64,000 bases of DNA from Agarophyton chilense (Eukaryota > Rhodophyta > Florideophyceae > Gracilariales > Gracilariaceae), in assembly GCA_030374765.1 (NCBI GenBank), contig JARGXX010000088.1:930001-994000 (forward strand), written 5' to 3'. Both the position numbers and the translations under genes were made by a program. The notes under the pieces are model-generated. The model had not been told where the DNA came from and searched no databases. It saw only the letters and a list, made by a program, of their open reading frames with translations. Shown here piece after piece: positions 29,057 through 40,197 of this stretch; the first letter of the stretch is position 1, and the number at the start of each line of letters is the position of its first letter.

Positions 29057-32000
29057 GTGGGACCACGAGTCCCTTTCTCTGAAGTTCCAGAAGAAATGGC
29101 AAAAATAACTAATCGCCTTCGAGAGGAGAGAGGGAAGTCATTCAATGCCCACGACTCCTCTCTTATGAACAAACTCAGTGCGTGCCAATTGCCTTTCTCG
29201 CGGGATGTGAGGACCAGATTCTCAATTGTCACCGAGAAGTCTGATGAGGCTGATTTAGTTGCCACAACCAAGAGAAGTGCTGATGGCGAAGCCCTGCCAA
29301 AACAGCGCCGTTCAGATAGTGGTGCACCCATTCCGTTCTTACTTAATCCAGCTCGAAGTGACGAGAGAGTTCGAAGACCAAAGGTTCACGAACAGAAACC
29401 AAAGAAGTCGAAGCAGAAGAAATCAAAGAAAGAGAGCCTTCAAGACCATGCTAGCAAATATAATGTTCTCACTGAGTTGGCTAATGCCTCGTCTGGAATA
29501 ACCTTTGGACAACTTATCAGAGGAGATGCAGATGACGCTAAGAAAGAGATTCGTAAGCTCATCGGGCGTAAAAGCAAGGTTCGTCGTCCCTTCGTTGGTC
29601 CAGTCGGAAAGCAACCTAGGCGTCTTAAGGCGGTTCCTGTCATGGTATATGGTACTGAGACCGAAGCTTTGCTTGACTCTGGAGCTGTTCCCAACCTCAT
29701 GTCATCTAAGCTGTGTGAGAGATTAGCATTGGAGCCCAAGGAAACGACCAAGAAGATAACCGTTGCGAATGGACAAAGTGCAGTATGTAAGGGAATACTC
29801 TATGATCTCCCGATATCATTCGGTGGAGTCTCTGTTCCGTTAGACTTTCTCGTGATTGAAGGTCCTCCATTCGACGTTATCGTGGGTTGTCCAACTCTTG
29901 AAGCCTTGCAAGCCTGTCTAGATCTCGGAAACCAGCATGTCAAGATGAAAATCAATGGAAAGAGAGTGACGCTCGCCTTTGACTATACTCGTGTTGAAGC
30001 ACCGGACGAAGGTGGATATCAGACCGATAGTGAAGACTTCACTTCTGACTCTGGTGCTGCGATTGACTCCGACACTGCCTCTGAAGATGATGAAGAGCTC
30101 GTCGTTGCTTTGACGGAAAAGAACCAATGGGATACTCCTGAGGTGGTTCCGCAGCTAGATGTGACTACCAGCCATCAAAATGAGAATTTGCTTCTTTTGA
30201 AACTGTGTCACATCCCAGAAACCGAAAGAGATGAATTGGGTTCTTGTCTGGAGGACTCTAATATCATCGCTTGGTCTGTGACGGATTTACGCCCCGCAGA
30301 TGTACCTGTTTCACATTCTTTCGAGCTTACGACTGATAAGGCGATATATTTCAGACCCAGGAGGATATCACCCAAGCACAATGAGTTTGTTCGCAAGGAA
30401 ACCGATCTTCTTTTGGAAGCTGGTATCATCACCCCTTCTAACTCTGCCTGGGCGTTTCCAGTTGTCATTGCGTCGAAGAAGGACGGTAGTGCAAGATTTT
30501 GCGTAGACTATCGAGAGCTCAATCGAGTGATGAAAGCCGACCGCTGGCCGTTGCCACGCATGGAAGAGATTTTCGATGAACTGGGACGCTGTACCGTTTT
30601 TACCACCCTCGACCTCTTCTCCGGGTACTGGCAAGTGAAGATGTCCGAAGAATGCAAAGAGATGACGACGTTCGTCTGCAGATATGGCACCTACATGTTC
30701 GAATTCATGCCGTTTGGTCTCATGAATGCTCCTTCAACCTTCCAGCGGATGATGGACCATGTTCTGAAAGGCCTATCATTTGTTCGAGTCTACATTGATG
30801 ATGTTGTCGTTTTCTCCCGAAGTCTTAGAGAGCATGTGGTTCATTTGAAGATCGTGGTTGATCGCATCTCCGAGCACGGTCTGAAGCTACAACTGTCGAA
30901 ATGCTTCTTTGCCATGTCAAAGGTTTCCTTGCTAGGTCATGTCATTGACGGAAGTGGAGTACACGTAGACAAAGAAAAGATCTCGAAAATCCAAGATGCT
31001 CCAGTTCCCACTACCACTACGGAACTTAGATCTTTTCTCGGACTAGCTGGGTACTACCGAAGGTTCATAAGAAATTTTGCAGAGACCTCTGCTGTGCTTC
31101 ACAGTGCCACTTCTGGAAATAGAACTCTGAATTGGACGAAAGAGATGTTAGAAGCTTTCAATGGTATCAAGAAGAAGATGACTGAGCCCCCAGTGTTGCC
31201 ATTCCCGGACTTCGATCAGCAATTCATCGTTGAGACGGATGCCTCTAGTGTTTCACTCGGAGCGGTTCTCTCCCAGAAAAAGGAAGATGGAAAGATACAT
31301 CCGCTGCAGTTCGCCAGTCGTACTATGACAGCTGCAGAAAGAAACTACTCCGCATGTGAAAGAGAAGCATTGGCTGTGATATTCGCTCTGAAGAAGTTCA
31401 GGGTGTACTTGCTCTCGTCGGTTCCATTTAAAGTCATTACAGACCATATGGCATTGAAATACACCTTCCAGAAGCGTGACATACATGGGCGTTTGGCTCG
31501 TTGGCTAGACTTCTTGTCCGAGTATGACTTTGAAATCGTGTATCGTGCGGGAAAAGAGAATGGTGCCGCCGATTACCTGTCTAGAATTACTCATGGGGAT
31601 AAGATCGAAAATGAAGAAGATGAAGGGGACTTAGTTTGCGTATCGGGTGAATCTGATGACTTCTCCGGTCTTGAGCCACTATATGCAAGTATTGCTCGTT
31701 TTCTTTGTGGTCTGCCCATAGATGAAAGTGATGCATCTACCCGCCGGTCCATTAGAAGAAATGCGAAGATGTTCCTGGTGTGGGAAGGCGAGTTGTTTAG
31801 AAGGATTTCAAATGGGTTACGAGTTGTCCCTAAAGTCAATATGCGACGTACCATCATGAAGTCTTTTCACGACGACATAGGACACTGGGACTTGAAGGCG
31901 ACGAGAAAGTTCATCACCGAGAGATACTGGTGGCCTTCCATGTATGAAAGGATAAGCAAGTATGTCAAGAGTTGTGACCAGTGCCAGAGGTTAGCCCCGC

Positions 32001-32878
32001 TTCCTCGTTACTATAGTAACCTTCACATTCCCATGTCTTCTCTCTTTGAGGTCTTTTCAATCGACTTTGCTGGTCCTCTTCCCACCACCAAGTTCGGAAA
32101 CCGCTTTCTTTTGGTTTGCGTCGAGCACTTGACCGGATGGCCCCTAGCTATGGCGACAAAAGGATCCACATCACAGGAAGTTATACAGTTCGTTAGAAAA
32201 GAGATCATCTCTCCTTTTGGCCTTCCTCGAGTCATTGTATCGGACAATGCCACTTGTTTTACATCAAAGTCTCTCGTCGCGTTCATGGATGATCACGGCA
32301 TCAAGTGGAAGACAGTCTTGGCATACGCACCCATGTCCAATGGAAGGGCAGAAAGAATGATTGGTACTCTCAAAAGAGCATTAGGAAAGAAAGTATTGGA
32401 GAACCGTTCGAATTGGGACGAGCAGTTGCCTTCAGTTCTTTACGGGTACTGACGAAGACATCTTGCCAGTGGAATCTCTCGGTTCGAGTTACTTTACAGC
32501 GTGAAGCCACGTATGACTTCGGATGAAAGTGGTGTTGTGGCCCGGGATGGAGACTCTTTGAGCGAGTTTCGATCTTTGGAAACACTAGCGTCATTGAATC
32601 ACAGAACTAAACGTTCCGCACAAAGGAATACAATTGATCAAGATACAGTCCCTATCACGAAGTTTGAAGTTGGTGATCTGGTTCTTGTGGCTCGTGGAAA
32701 AGCTTTAAACAATACGGTGAAGTGGCCCGCTTTCTCTTCAAAATACTTTGGTCCTTGTCGGGTGGTCAGGGAAAATCATCCCCGATATACTTTGGTTTCT
32801 CAACACAATCGGTACACACGTAATGGGATACACGCTCATCGTTTGAAGAAATATTTTCCGCGCCCTCTGGATGTTTAG
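29057..32878 (+). pseudogene. Ty3/Gypsy pol (protease, RT, RNase H, integrase), gag and 5' end missing
   Basis: One register, interrupted only by the TGA at 32450-32452. Protease: ALLDSGAVPNLMS (residue 207) and FDVIVGCPTLEAL. RT: ARFCVDYRELNRVMKADRWP, TTLDLFSGYWQVKM, FGLMNAPSTFQRM and YIDDVVVFSR. RNase H: FIVETDASSVSLGAVLSQ and VITDHMALKY. Integrase: zinc site (HDDIGHWDLKATR...CDQCQR), SIDFAGPLP, VIVSDNATCFTSK and SNGRAERMIGTL, then a C-terminal GPCRVV-type domain (32501-32878). The region before the protease (SSGITFGQLIRGDADDAKK) is typical of these polyproteins. This lineage differs from the chromodomain family elsewhere in the window. The TGA stands where the motif YGYRRR is usual, so CGA to TGA is likely. 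Confidence 0.9.
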
Positions 32879-32922
32879 ATTTCCAGGTTGCCGTGGCGTA
32901 GCAACCTTTGAGGTTGGGGTAG

Positions 32923-33302
32923 TGTGGGTCGCGGAATGTGTAGAAAGTTCTGCACTGCTGGCACACACGTGTAGAGTGTGCCAGACGCGGCTAGAACATC
33001 AGCGTCATTACTGTAGCTGACGTCACGGTCTCTTTTTCGCCACGCTGTGCATATTTGGCGCAGCGTGATTGGTTAGTGCGCTGCTCCAACGGCTTCTAGA
33101 AGCCAATGGAGTAACCTATAAGCACATAGGGTAGAAATTAGTTTCTGAGTAGTTCGGCATGCTTCTAAACTCTATAAAAGGAGGTCCAGAGTCGCCGACT
33201 TCAGTCTCGACTCACCTCAAGCCATCGACACACACTTCAAGCTCCACCCCCACATCTTTCAATCATTCTTTCAACCTAATCAACCGTAATCGTCAATCAT
33301 CA
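32923..33302 (+). repeat. Probable 3' LTR of the truncated Gypsy element
   Basis: Begins TGTGGGTCGCGG right after a G-rich tract (aggttggggtag) 45 bp past the pol stop and ends with CA near 33302 (cgtcaatcatca). A TATAAAAG box lies at about 33172, followed by a pyrimidine-rich leader. No second copy exists in the window, so the borders are inferred from the TG/CA rule and position. Confidence 0.6.
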
Positions 33303-33998
33303 AAGCGCGCAACGCTAGCGCGTATTGGGGTGGGGCACTACCGTCGCTAAGACCGGTTGAAGCGCCATTAGACGTGGACGGGAGACGGGCAGCGTGTACC
33401 AACGGCGCTTCTGTCGGCTGTGAGCCCCCACTGGAGCTTTTGCTCGGATAACAGTGACGGTCGAAAGACCTGGCGGTTTCCGGACGGTTGTGGTGGACGG
33501 GATTCTGTCCGCAGGCGACGTGCCGTGTAACCCTTCCCGCAAAAGGCCAGCTTGGGTGTATGAGTGAAAGCATATCTTGCTGTCATTAGCTCTCCTCGGG
33601 AAATCTTGTAGGGATTGTATACGCGTGCTTCTGGTTGGCGCAAAAGTACGTAGGCTGCAGAAATCGTCTCACATCTAGAGTGTCTTACCGGAAGCCGAGT
33701 GTCTGACACTTAGTAGCCCTTGACATAAGTCTCGGGTTGCGCGTCGTTTGAAGAAGTTTTAAGAAGTCGTCAAAGTTCTACAAGAGATTGAGCCCGTGCT
33801 CTCCCTTTGTTTTCATTTTTCATTAGTGTTGGGTTGAGTCCTTTTGGTCCACACACTCTTCTGTTTTCTGCTTTGGCCTTTGTTCTTTCTTGGCCGCTTT
33901 CATCTCTTGAGGCTTTTGAGTCTACGAGAAGCACTTTTCATTCATTTATTTGCTTTGCTTTTAGCCCCCTGCGTCACAGTCCCGTGATGGCGCCAACA
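33303..33998. other. Gap: right flank of the MULE-like element, no genes seen
   Basis: Nearly 700 bp without a convincing frame. By position it is the remainder of the MULE-like element between the Gypsy LTR and the right inverted repeat. Confidence 0.45.
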
Positions 33999-34053
33999 GT
34001 CTCCTCCATTTTTCAAACATTCACGACAGCATGTTGATTCTCCGTAGTCCGTG
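33999..34053 (-). repeat. Right 55-bp inverted repeat
   Basis: Reverse complement of 25186-25240 at 53 of 55 positions. Its outermost five bases (CCGTG) are duplicated by the Copia insertion that follows. Confidence 0.85.
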
Positions 34054-34151
34054 TGACAGACCGTACACGTTGCCTCCAGACCAAGGAATAGATAGTCCAC
34101 CAGAGGCCGACGTCGACCCAAGTAAAGAGAGACATCTTGTGCACTCCGTCA
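34054..34151 (+). repeat. 5' LTR of the deleted Copia element
   Basis: 98 bp, TGACAGACCG...CTCCGTCA, matching 36181-36278 with only a few differences. Among the shortest LTRs for a Copia element. Confidence 0.93.
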
Positions 34152-34163
34152 GGTTATGGGCCC
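34152..34163 (+). other. Half-tRNA(iMet) primer-binding site
   Basis: GGTTATGGGCCC directly follows the LTR and is the exact complement of GGGCCCAUAACC in the anticodon arm of eukaryotic initiator tRNA-Met, as in Drosophila copia. Confidence 0.85.
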
Positions 34164-34320
34164 TCACTCACAAATCGATCTCAAATCTGCACGATCCCGC
34201 CGACTTCGCCGCCGCCAAGAGCAAGCACCATTCGTCGACATAACAGCGGACCTCTTAAGACTCGTCTACCAACAACAAAAGTATACCTTACAAGCAGATA
34301 ACACCACACACTATCACACC

Positions 34321-35241
34321 ATGGCGAACGACTCCAAATCCGAAATCCCACAACTCGAAAAAGCAAACTACGGACCTTGGCTCGTAGCGCTACGCGCCTA
34401 CGCACGACGCAACGAGTGCCTAGATAATCTCAAAAGCAACTTACCCAAACCACAGGCAGCTGCTGAACTCAAATCATTCAACAGCAAAGAAGACCTGCTC
34501 GTCGGAAAAATACTATCCACGACTCCTACAGATATCCTAAACCTACTGATAACACCAGAAAGAGATCCATCACCACACGATCTCCTGCAGTACATAACGA
34601 ACCATCTTAACACGGCAAACCAAGACAACCACAAATACCTCAAACAAGAAGCGGAAGACACCATCTCCGAACCTGGGATGGACATTACGGAGTATCTCGA
34701 GAAGCATCTAGATATCAGAGCTCGTATGGTAGCCGCCAGATACCGGGGAATATCAGACCAAAGCCTGACAGTCTCTTTCATGATCGAAGGAGTAAAACAC
34801 AATCCAGACACCGCACAGATTGGCATCACCTTCTTCTCAACAAAACCCAACACCCCACAAGAATTTGCCAGCCAATTCCAAATGATACACAAATACGTAC
34901 ACACAGCATCCCGCACTTTCGGACTCTCTGCCCACGGCCTTACCGGGGACCACTCACGTACTCCTACCATACGCCAACGGACTCATACCACCCCGCGGTA
35001 CAGAGAGCGCCACGCGAACCCGTGCCAGCACCACATCGCCCTCGGCGTGCGCTCTCCACGCCATACAGACACTGAATGCCGAGACCCCAACCACCCGCGT
35101 CACAGAAACGAACGCGCACCAGCCCGCGGCCGACGCCCACAACCACGCGCTCGGGCCCTATATGTCGTAAACAACAACAACGAAACCCCCTGCAAGAATT
35201 GCAATACGCCTCTGAGGACTCTGACAGCCACGGTAAGCTAA
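34321..35241 (+). CDS. Copia gag of the deleted element
   Basis: Starts at the ATG in CACACCATGGCG (34321). The frame is open from 34156, but that earlier ATG lies inside the primer site, and the MANDSKS start aligns with the start of the related gag at 19288. Helical capsid region with YGPWLVALRAYARRN, DITEYLEKHLDIRARMVAAR and EFASQFQMIHKY, then a basic Arg/His-rich tail with a CQHHIALGVRSPRHTDTEC cluster. It ends in a frame different from the protease that follows (35210 onward), so a frame change or -1/+1 shift separates gag from protease. Confidence 0.85.
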   Translation: MANDSKSEIPQLEKANYGPWLVALRAYARRNECLDNLKSNLPKPQAAAELKSFNSKEDLLVGKILSTTPTDILNLLITPERDPSPHDLLQYITNHLNTANQDNHKYLKQEAEDTISEPGMDITEYLEKHLDIRARMVAARYRGISDQSLTVSFMIEGVKHNPDTAQIGITFFSTKPNTPQEFASQFQMIHKYVHTASRTFGLSAHGLTGDHSRTPTIRQRTHTTPRYRERHANPCQHHIALGVRSPRHTDTECRDPNHPRHRNERAPARGRRPQPRARALYVVNNNNETPCKNCNTPLRTLTATVS

Positions 35242-36162
35242 TTTTGGATTCCGGAGCACACCCAACACATGTCCCAAGCCCTTTCGCATTACTACATCCC
35301 ACACGCCAAACCCTGCAAACGAAAACAGCAACTAACCAGTCCGTGCCCTGTACGCACGCCGGCCAGACCGCGATCCTCACCAGCAAGGGTAAAAACCTCA
35401 CACTACCCGCCGTGTGCACACCTCGAGTCCCCGACACCCTTCTGTCTGTTTACGACATCTCAGTGCGGTCAGGCGCAGTAACCTTCGACCCCGTTAGAGC
35501 CTCCATCATTCAACTAAAGAAAGACAGGCTCCCAAAAGTTATTGGCGTCGCCCCATGGAACCCTAAACACAACGCCTACATCCTCTCGCGATCACGAAAA
35601 ACAGCAGTAGCCCGCACAAGCCGCACAATCCCAATCTCGAAACACTCTGCTCTTTCTCTGATGCAGACTACGCCAACGCAACCAACCGTCGCTCCTACAG
35701 CGGCTCTGTGCACCTACTGTACGGATCCCCCATCTGTTGGTCTTCCAAGAAACAATCTATCACCGCACTCAGCACTTGCGAAGCTGAGTATATCGCCGCT
35801 TCTTCTACGGTCCAAGTCACCAACTGGCTTCGTCGCCTACTCCAGGACATCAACATGGACCCAATAACACCATCCCCGCTTTTCATAGACAACTCCAGCA
35901 CCCTCCAAATCATCGACAACACAGCGCCAACAAAACGACGCAAACTTATCGATATCCACCATCATCACATCGCCAACAACAGACAGCGAGGAGTTGTCAC
36001 CCCAACCCACGTCGAAAGCTCCCGAAACTCGGCCGACCCATCCACAAAGCCGCTAAACCGCGTGGCACACCACAACCATCTGAAGCGAATGCACATGACC
36101 ACGTCCGCCCCTCCATCAGCGCAGCAGCACCGGGGACTGACAGACCGTACAAGACCTCATGC
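35210..36162 (+). pseudogene. Copia protease joined to RNase H by an internal deletion
   Basis: The protease frame (LILDSGAHPTHVPSPFALL onward, to about 35635) breaks off and is followed directly, in another register, by the RNase H start SFSDADYANATNRRSYSGSV (about 35660) and the typical ITALSTCEAEYIAASS, FIDNSSTLQIIDN and NSADPSTKPLN segments (to about 36060). Integrase and RT are absent. The join near 35635-35655 marks the deletion. Confidence 0.85.
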
Positions 36163-36180
36163 TGCTGCGCCCAGCAACAC

Positions 36181-36278
36181 TGACAGACCGTACACGTTGC
36201 CTCCAGACCAAGGAATAGATAGTCCACCAGACGCCGACGTCCACCCAAGTAGAGAGAGACATCTTGTGCACTCCGTCA
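36181..36278 (+). repeat. 3' LTR of the deleted Copia element
   Basis: 98-bp partner of 34054-34151, followed by the target duplication CCGTG (36279-36283). Confidence 0.93.
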
Positions 36279-36756
36279 CCGTGATACACGACTTCCAGAA
36301 ATTTATTGCTTGCTCCCAATGTCACGGCAATAAATGACAATAAATGCAAATGCGCCAACAGTCACAGTATTCTCCCAGAGTTTTCGGATGCCAGTGAATA
36401 CTAGTACACGTGAACACGATATCCCATTATTCTAGTAGAGTAGACTCTTCAAGATTTTCAATTCAAGTCAGGTAGAACCACTGGATGCCCTGACAGCCCA
36501 CGCTCTTACAACTTTCTCGTGTACAACCGTTGGACTTGTACCGCTGACCAACGTCCACGCGCGTCCAATTTCTTCAGTGCTGCACAATTTTCTCCAACAG
36601 CCACAGGTCAGCCGCTGCCACCATAGGCTCCATTACGCAGGTGTGTACAAGCTTTGTTTGTACTACAAAGCGGTTTACTTGACGTGGAAATTGCGCAGGA
36701 GCCCCTGGACATCCTTCCGTCACTACAGCATCAGGTTGCCGTCGTCACACCAACGG

Positions 36757-37309
36757 TCAGTGTGGCAGAATCATGCAGGTGCCTTTTATTCCCGTGGGTC
36801 TGCCGCGGTGCACCGTGTTACTGCCGCTGGAAACCATGGTTCTGCCGGGGAGCACTTTGGGTCTGCCGTGGGGCACCGTCACGAAGGTTCTGCCGCGTCT
36901 CACGGTCACGTCCTTTCTCACAACGACCTCCCGACCAGTGAGGTCGTTAAACTCGCCCAAGTGGTCGGTCAGCTTACCTTTCGCCCTTACGGGCCTGGCT
37001 GATACGTCATCAAAAGGCCTCCGACGAGCTGCAAGAACGCAGTAGGCTATCGTCGGAAGAAGATCCAACCGCCGTTTTCCATGAATATCCTCTCCAAGTA
37101 ACAGCTCCAAAGGAGCCATTGTACAGGACTTTCCCAGGGGTTTTTTCTCGGAGGAACTTTGCTTGGGTCTGATGGAGATGCAGGTTGTGCGCTGGTTCTA
37201 GTACCTGATCTGGCTGATGATATGATGGTTGGGTGAAAAGTACGATGTCAATGGTTTCTTTAACGGCAAACTTGGTACATGTGAAGCGCCTTGTCGTGGT
37301 GCAGCCCAC
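36757..37309 (-). other. Unrecognised frames with a seven-residue repeat
   Basis: Minus-strand frames 37119-36757 (120 codons) and 37309-37010 (99 codons). The first starts MAPLELLLGEDIHGKRRLDLLP and ends in imperfect seven-residue units (V-x-R-x-G-R type: VTVRRGR, PKVLPGR, TMVSSGS, NTVHRGR), encoded by about 21-bp repeats at 36797-36910. It looks like the C-terminal tail of a retroelement polyprotein with a PLELL-type integrase ending, but I cannot prove that. Confidence 0.3.
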
Positions 37310-37451
37310 TGCCGATGATCTCTAGAGGTTAAATGAAGTGGTACATGTGAGGAAGAAGGCGACATGTCACGACTATATAGAGAGTTTTCCAGACACGGAT
37401 TGAACTACCTATCTCGCGAGTTAGAGCGAGCGTGCGCGCGGCGGGGGTGAG

Positions 37452-38058
37452 ATGAGTGGCGCGCTGCAGCGCACATTCAGAACCGCTTTCCATGCGTGGC
37501 AATTACACGCTTCGCACTCAACGCTCGTGAACAGACGGCTGTGTTCGACGCGTAGCAACACAGCGTTTTCACGAGCGGAACGAGGAGGACGATTGCATAC
37601 CGATGAGAATGTGACGAAGGAGGATTCGTTGAGGTCACAGTTCTGTGCAGAGAGCGCATTGTGGTACACAGTCGTCGTTGATATCCGATACACATAGAAT
37701 GCTTGTTTTCAGGTGGTGTTTTTGAGAAAAGCCGGGTTCTCACAGATACAGAGCGAGGCTATCACAGATGAAGTGGTACGCGTTTTAAGACACGCCAACA
37801 GACATCATCAGAACCAAATGGTCACCAAAAACGAATTTGTATCCCTTCGTTCCGTACTCAGCATTCTAGAAGAGCCTGATTTCGCACTCCTCAAAACGGA
37901 CATCAACGCAATAGAGAAGCGGATGGAAACTTAGTGGCAGAGATTTACACCGTCGTGGAACGGGTGGAGAATCGTGTGATCAAATGGGTGATTGTGGTGG
38001 TTGGTGCGATTGGTTTGGCGATTGTTCGATTGAGTACTACTATTGGCGGTGAACTGTG
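37452..38058 (+). pseudogene. MCUR1/CCDC90-like (DUF1640) mitochondrial protein, frameshifted
   Basis: The 5' frame (37452-37697) encodes an Arg-rich presequence-like start (MSGALQRTFRTAFHAW). The family domain starts at 37713 after a TTTTCAG acceptor-like site: LRKAGFSQIQSEAITDEVV, VTKNEFVSL, then a coiled coil with LLKTDINAIEKRMET. The frame then hits TAG at 37932-37934, but a one-base shift continues it as VERVENRVIKWVIVVVGAIG (about 37945-38020), the expected coiled coil and C-terminal membrane helix. In the family these proteins sit in the mitochondrial inner membrane. A single missing base near 37930 explains the break. Joining the two 5' parts would need a very small intron (about 36-42 bp), which is doubtful. 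Confidence 0.6.
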
Positions 38059-39246
38059 AAATATGGTACATGTACCTACTTCAAATCTTGCTGATGAGTG
38101 TGATCCGCGTGATGTTGGAAGGGATGAATGGTGCTTTTTGGTTATGTGATGATTGATGGTGACGTGTTTTTGCAATGGGCGTGCTGCATAATGGAAACTG
38201 TTTTGAGTAACAAAACCATCGCTCAATACATTCTCTGTGTTTGCAACAAATCAAAAAACATACACGTTATCATCAGCTATGTATATTCTGAAACTCGTCC
38301 GTTTCAGCATCACTCCCACTTCCCGTTCCGCCGAAGAAATTATCCAGTGAACCTACAGTCGTCTGAAAAAAAGCAACTCTACGAGCTTCAAAAAGCGCGG
38401 ATACAGCTCAGATTTCACGGCAGATGGTCAGAATTCAACCTGTACATGAATCACCAAAGAATGTGATACTCACGGTACTGGAGCCCTCCCGCACTTCAGC
38501 GGTGTCAGTTCCATTCTCCCTCCGCTGGCCATGTCAGAAGAGCAACGGCAAAACTTCATGTTAATGTCGTAAGAGCTAGTGATCGTTGGAAACCGTTGGA
38601 AACCCGAAGACAAACACTTTGATGAGCTAGAGACATGTGGCTCTTAGAAAGCGAGTCAAGTGAACATGAAGTTTGATTCTCTTCTTGCTGGTCAGCACAG
38701 ATTGCAACTTTATCTCTTATCTGCATGAAGCTGACAAGGAAATCTCCGTTCCAAACAGCCCGGTAACCCATACAGCCAACAAATTGGATGGGGACAGCAG
38801 CAACGACAGATAAGATTCGGTCCCATGAGGCTATCCACCGAGATACGAAACACGTTCCTCGGTCGTCATTAGCTGAGACTTTTACTCAGAGTCTGCACTT
38901 TGCGCATATTGTTATTCGGACTTCTGCATCAAATTTTATCGAATGGGAACATTGTTATGCTCTAAGCAAAGGTGGGATTGGAATGAACGAAGCAATGACG
39001 TGATCATTGAACATGAGCATTGCACCGTATGACTGAATGGTACTCTCTCTGTCTCTCTTTACGGTATGCCCGTCTACTCCCTACGTAGCATTGAGCGTTA
39101 TCTTTGGAAGAAGCGTTGTCTCACGAGATGGCCCACAAGCTCGAGCATAAACTAAGACTCATTGCACGTCTATCCATCCACGACAGTCTGCATTTCGGAA
39201 ACATCAGGTAGATAGAAGTTGGCGTCGCTGACGTCGTCCCAGTCCA
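38059..39246. other. Gap without recognisable genes
   Basis: Short frames only (longest 112 codons at 38128-38466), none with family features. The sequence is AT-richer than the Gypsy elements. Confidence 0.4.
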
Positions 39247-40197
39247 TTACCTCCTCCAAGTCGTCCTCTTCATCAGAGACATCGTCCGGACCGAAGTACG
39301 AAACGTTTGGAGTCTTTGGGAGAGCTGAAATGGTTGCATTACAGTAGTGACAGTCGTGTATGTTCTCTGGGGCTTGGCAGCGGGTGCTTTCTTTGACATA
39401 AACGAGGATCTGTTAGAGGCACAAAACATCATCTTACTAACCTGCTCGGGATGAATGCGATTACGGATGGGGGTTCGGACTCGCCCTTGCATACTAAAAC
39501 TTCTCTCTACGCTGGAGGAGGATGGACCGGTAGGCATAATTCGTAGAGCAAACGCACGCAGCAGAGGTCTGTTCTTAGTTTGTATCCAGTAGACAGTGGG
39601 AATGTTTTGGTATGCCAGCAGCACATGTCGTGCATTCTCATCCTGAAGTTCAGTAGTCCACGATAGTCGCATGAAATTAAAGTCTCCAAAGAGGCGCTGT
39701 ACAGCCCCGCCAACCCCACCCATACTCTCCAGCTTTTTAGTGGGCGGGAACAAGTTTGACCTCATGAACAGGCGCATATGCTTCAAGACGAAAGAGTGAT
39801 GCATGGTGATTTCATCACCGGCGCTGTGTATGTCAAGACAGTAAGCATCGTAGTGTATAGAACCCAACAGCGATATCTTTCTTCCAGTTCCATTTAATCG
39901 GCGGCATCTCTAGGTCTTCAACATCTCATCTCTTCTTGCGCCGGTATAAAACTGAGTGACAGGAAGCTGCTGAAGCTGCTGCTCGAACTGTCGCGTAGCG
40001 GGGAACACCTCAGAGATCAGTGAGCTTTCATCGTCAAAGACGTGCAGATACTGCCAAATAACGCGCAACAGATGATATACATCCAGACACTGTAGTATTC
40101 TACTATGTCGGGGAATCCGATAGGTTGGTTTTTCGCGAAGTCGCGGTTGGAAGTCATAAGTGAGTGATATCCTAATCATGGTGACATGAAACGCCAT
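39247..40197 (-). pseudogene. hAT-family transposase C-terminal remnant
   Basis: Two frames in one register, 40197-39910 and 39867-39247, with a TAG at 39910-39912 between them. The second carries the hAT dimerisation signature: YWIQTKNRPLLRAFALRIM, then PTGPSSSSVERSFSMQGRV and RNRIHPEQVSKMMFCASN. The first (VFPATRQFEQQLQQL) fits the region upstream of it in hAT proteins. The N-terminal zinc finger and first catalytic Asp are not found, so this is a 3' fragment. Confidence 0.75.

Larger units (their letters stand above)
25186..34053 (+). mobile_element. MULE-like DNA transposon with ULP1 gene, interrupted by a Gypsy element
   Basis: Bounded by 55-bp inverted repeats (25186-25240 and 33999-34053) differing at two positions. 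Contents: intact ULP1/C48 plus zinc-finger ORF (25593-27413), a decayed MULE transposase (27477-29047) and a 5'-truncated Gypsy insertion (about 29048-33302). ULP1-like peptidases inside Mutator-like elements are known from plants (Kaonashi/KI-MULEs). I see no 8-11-bp target duplication next to the inverted repeats, so the exact ends remain open. Confidence 0.65.
34054..36278 (+). mobile_element. Non-autonomous Copia element lacking integrase and RT
   Basis: 2,225 bp between two 98-bp LTRs (34054-34151 and 36181-36278), flanked by CCGTG duplications at 34049-34053 and 36279-36283. It keeps the primer site, gag, protease and RNase H, but the interval that should hold integrase and most of RT is deleted at about 35640. 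Gag and RNase H are clearly related to the nested Copia element at 3580-19618. The LTRs differ at only a few positions, so it moved recently, presumably with enzymes supplied by a complete relative. Confidence 0.92.

Noticed and set aside
33280..33709. Overlapping minus-strand frames after the Gypsy LTR
   Set aside because: Three registers overlap with no motif; treated as non-coding transposon flank.
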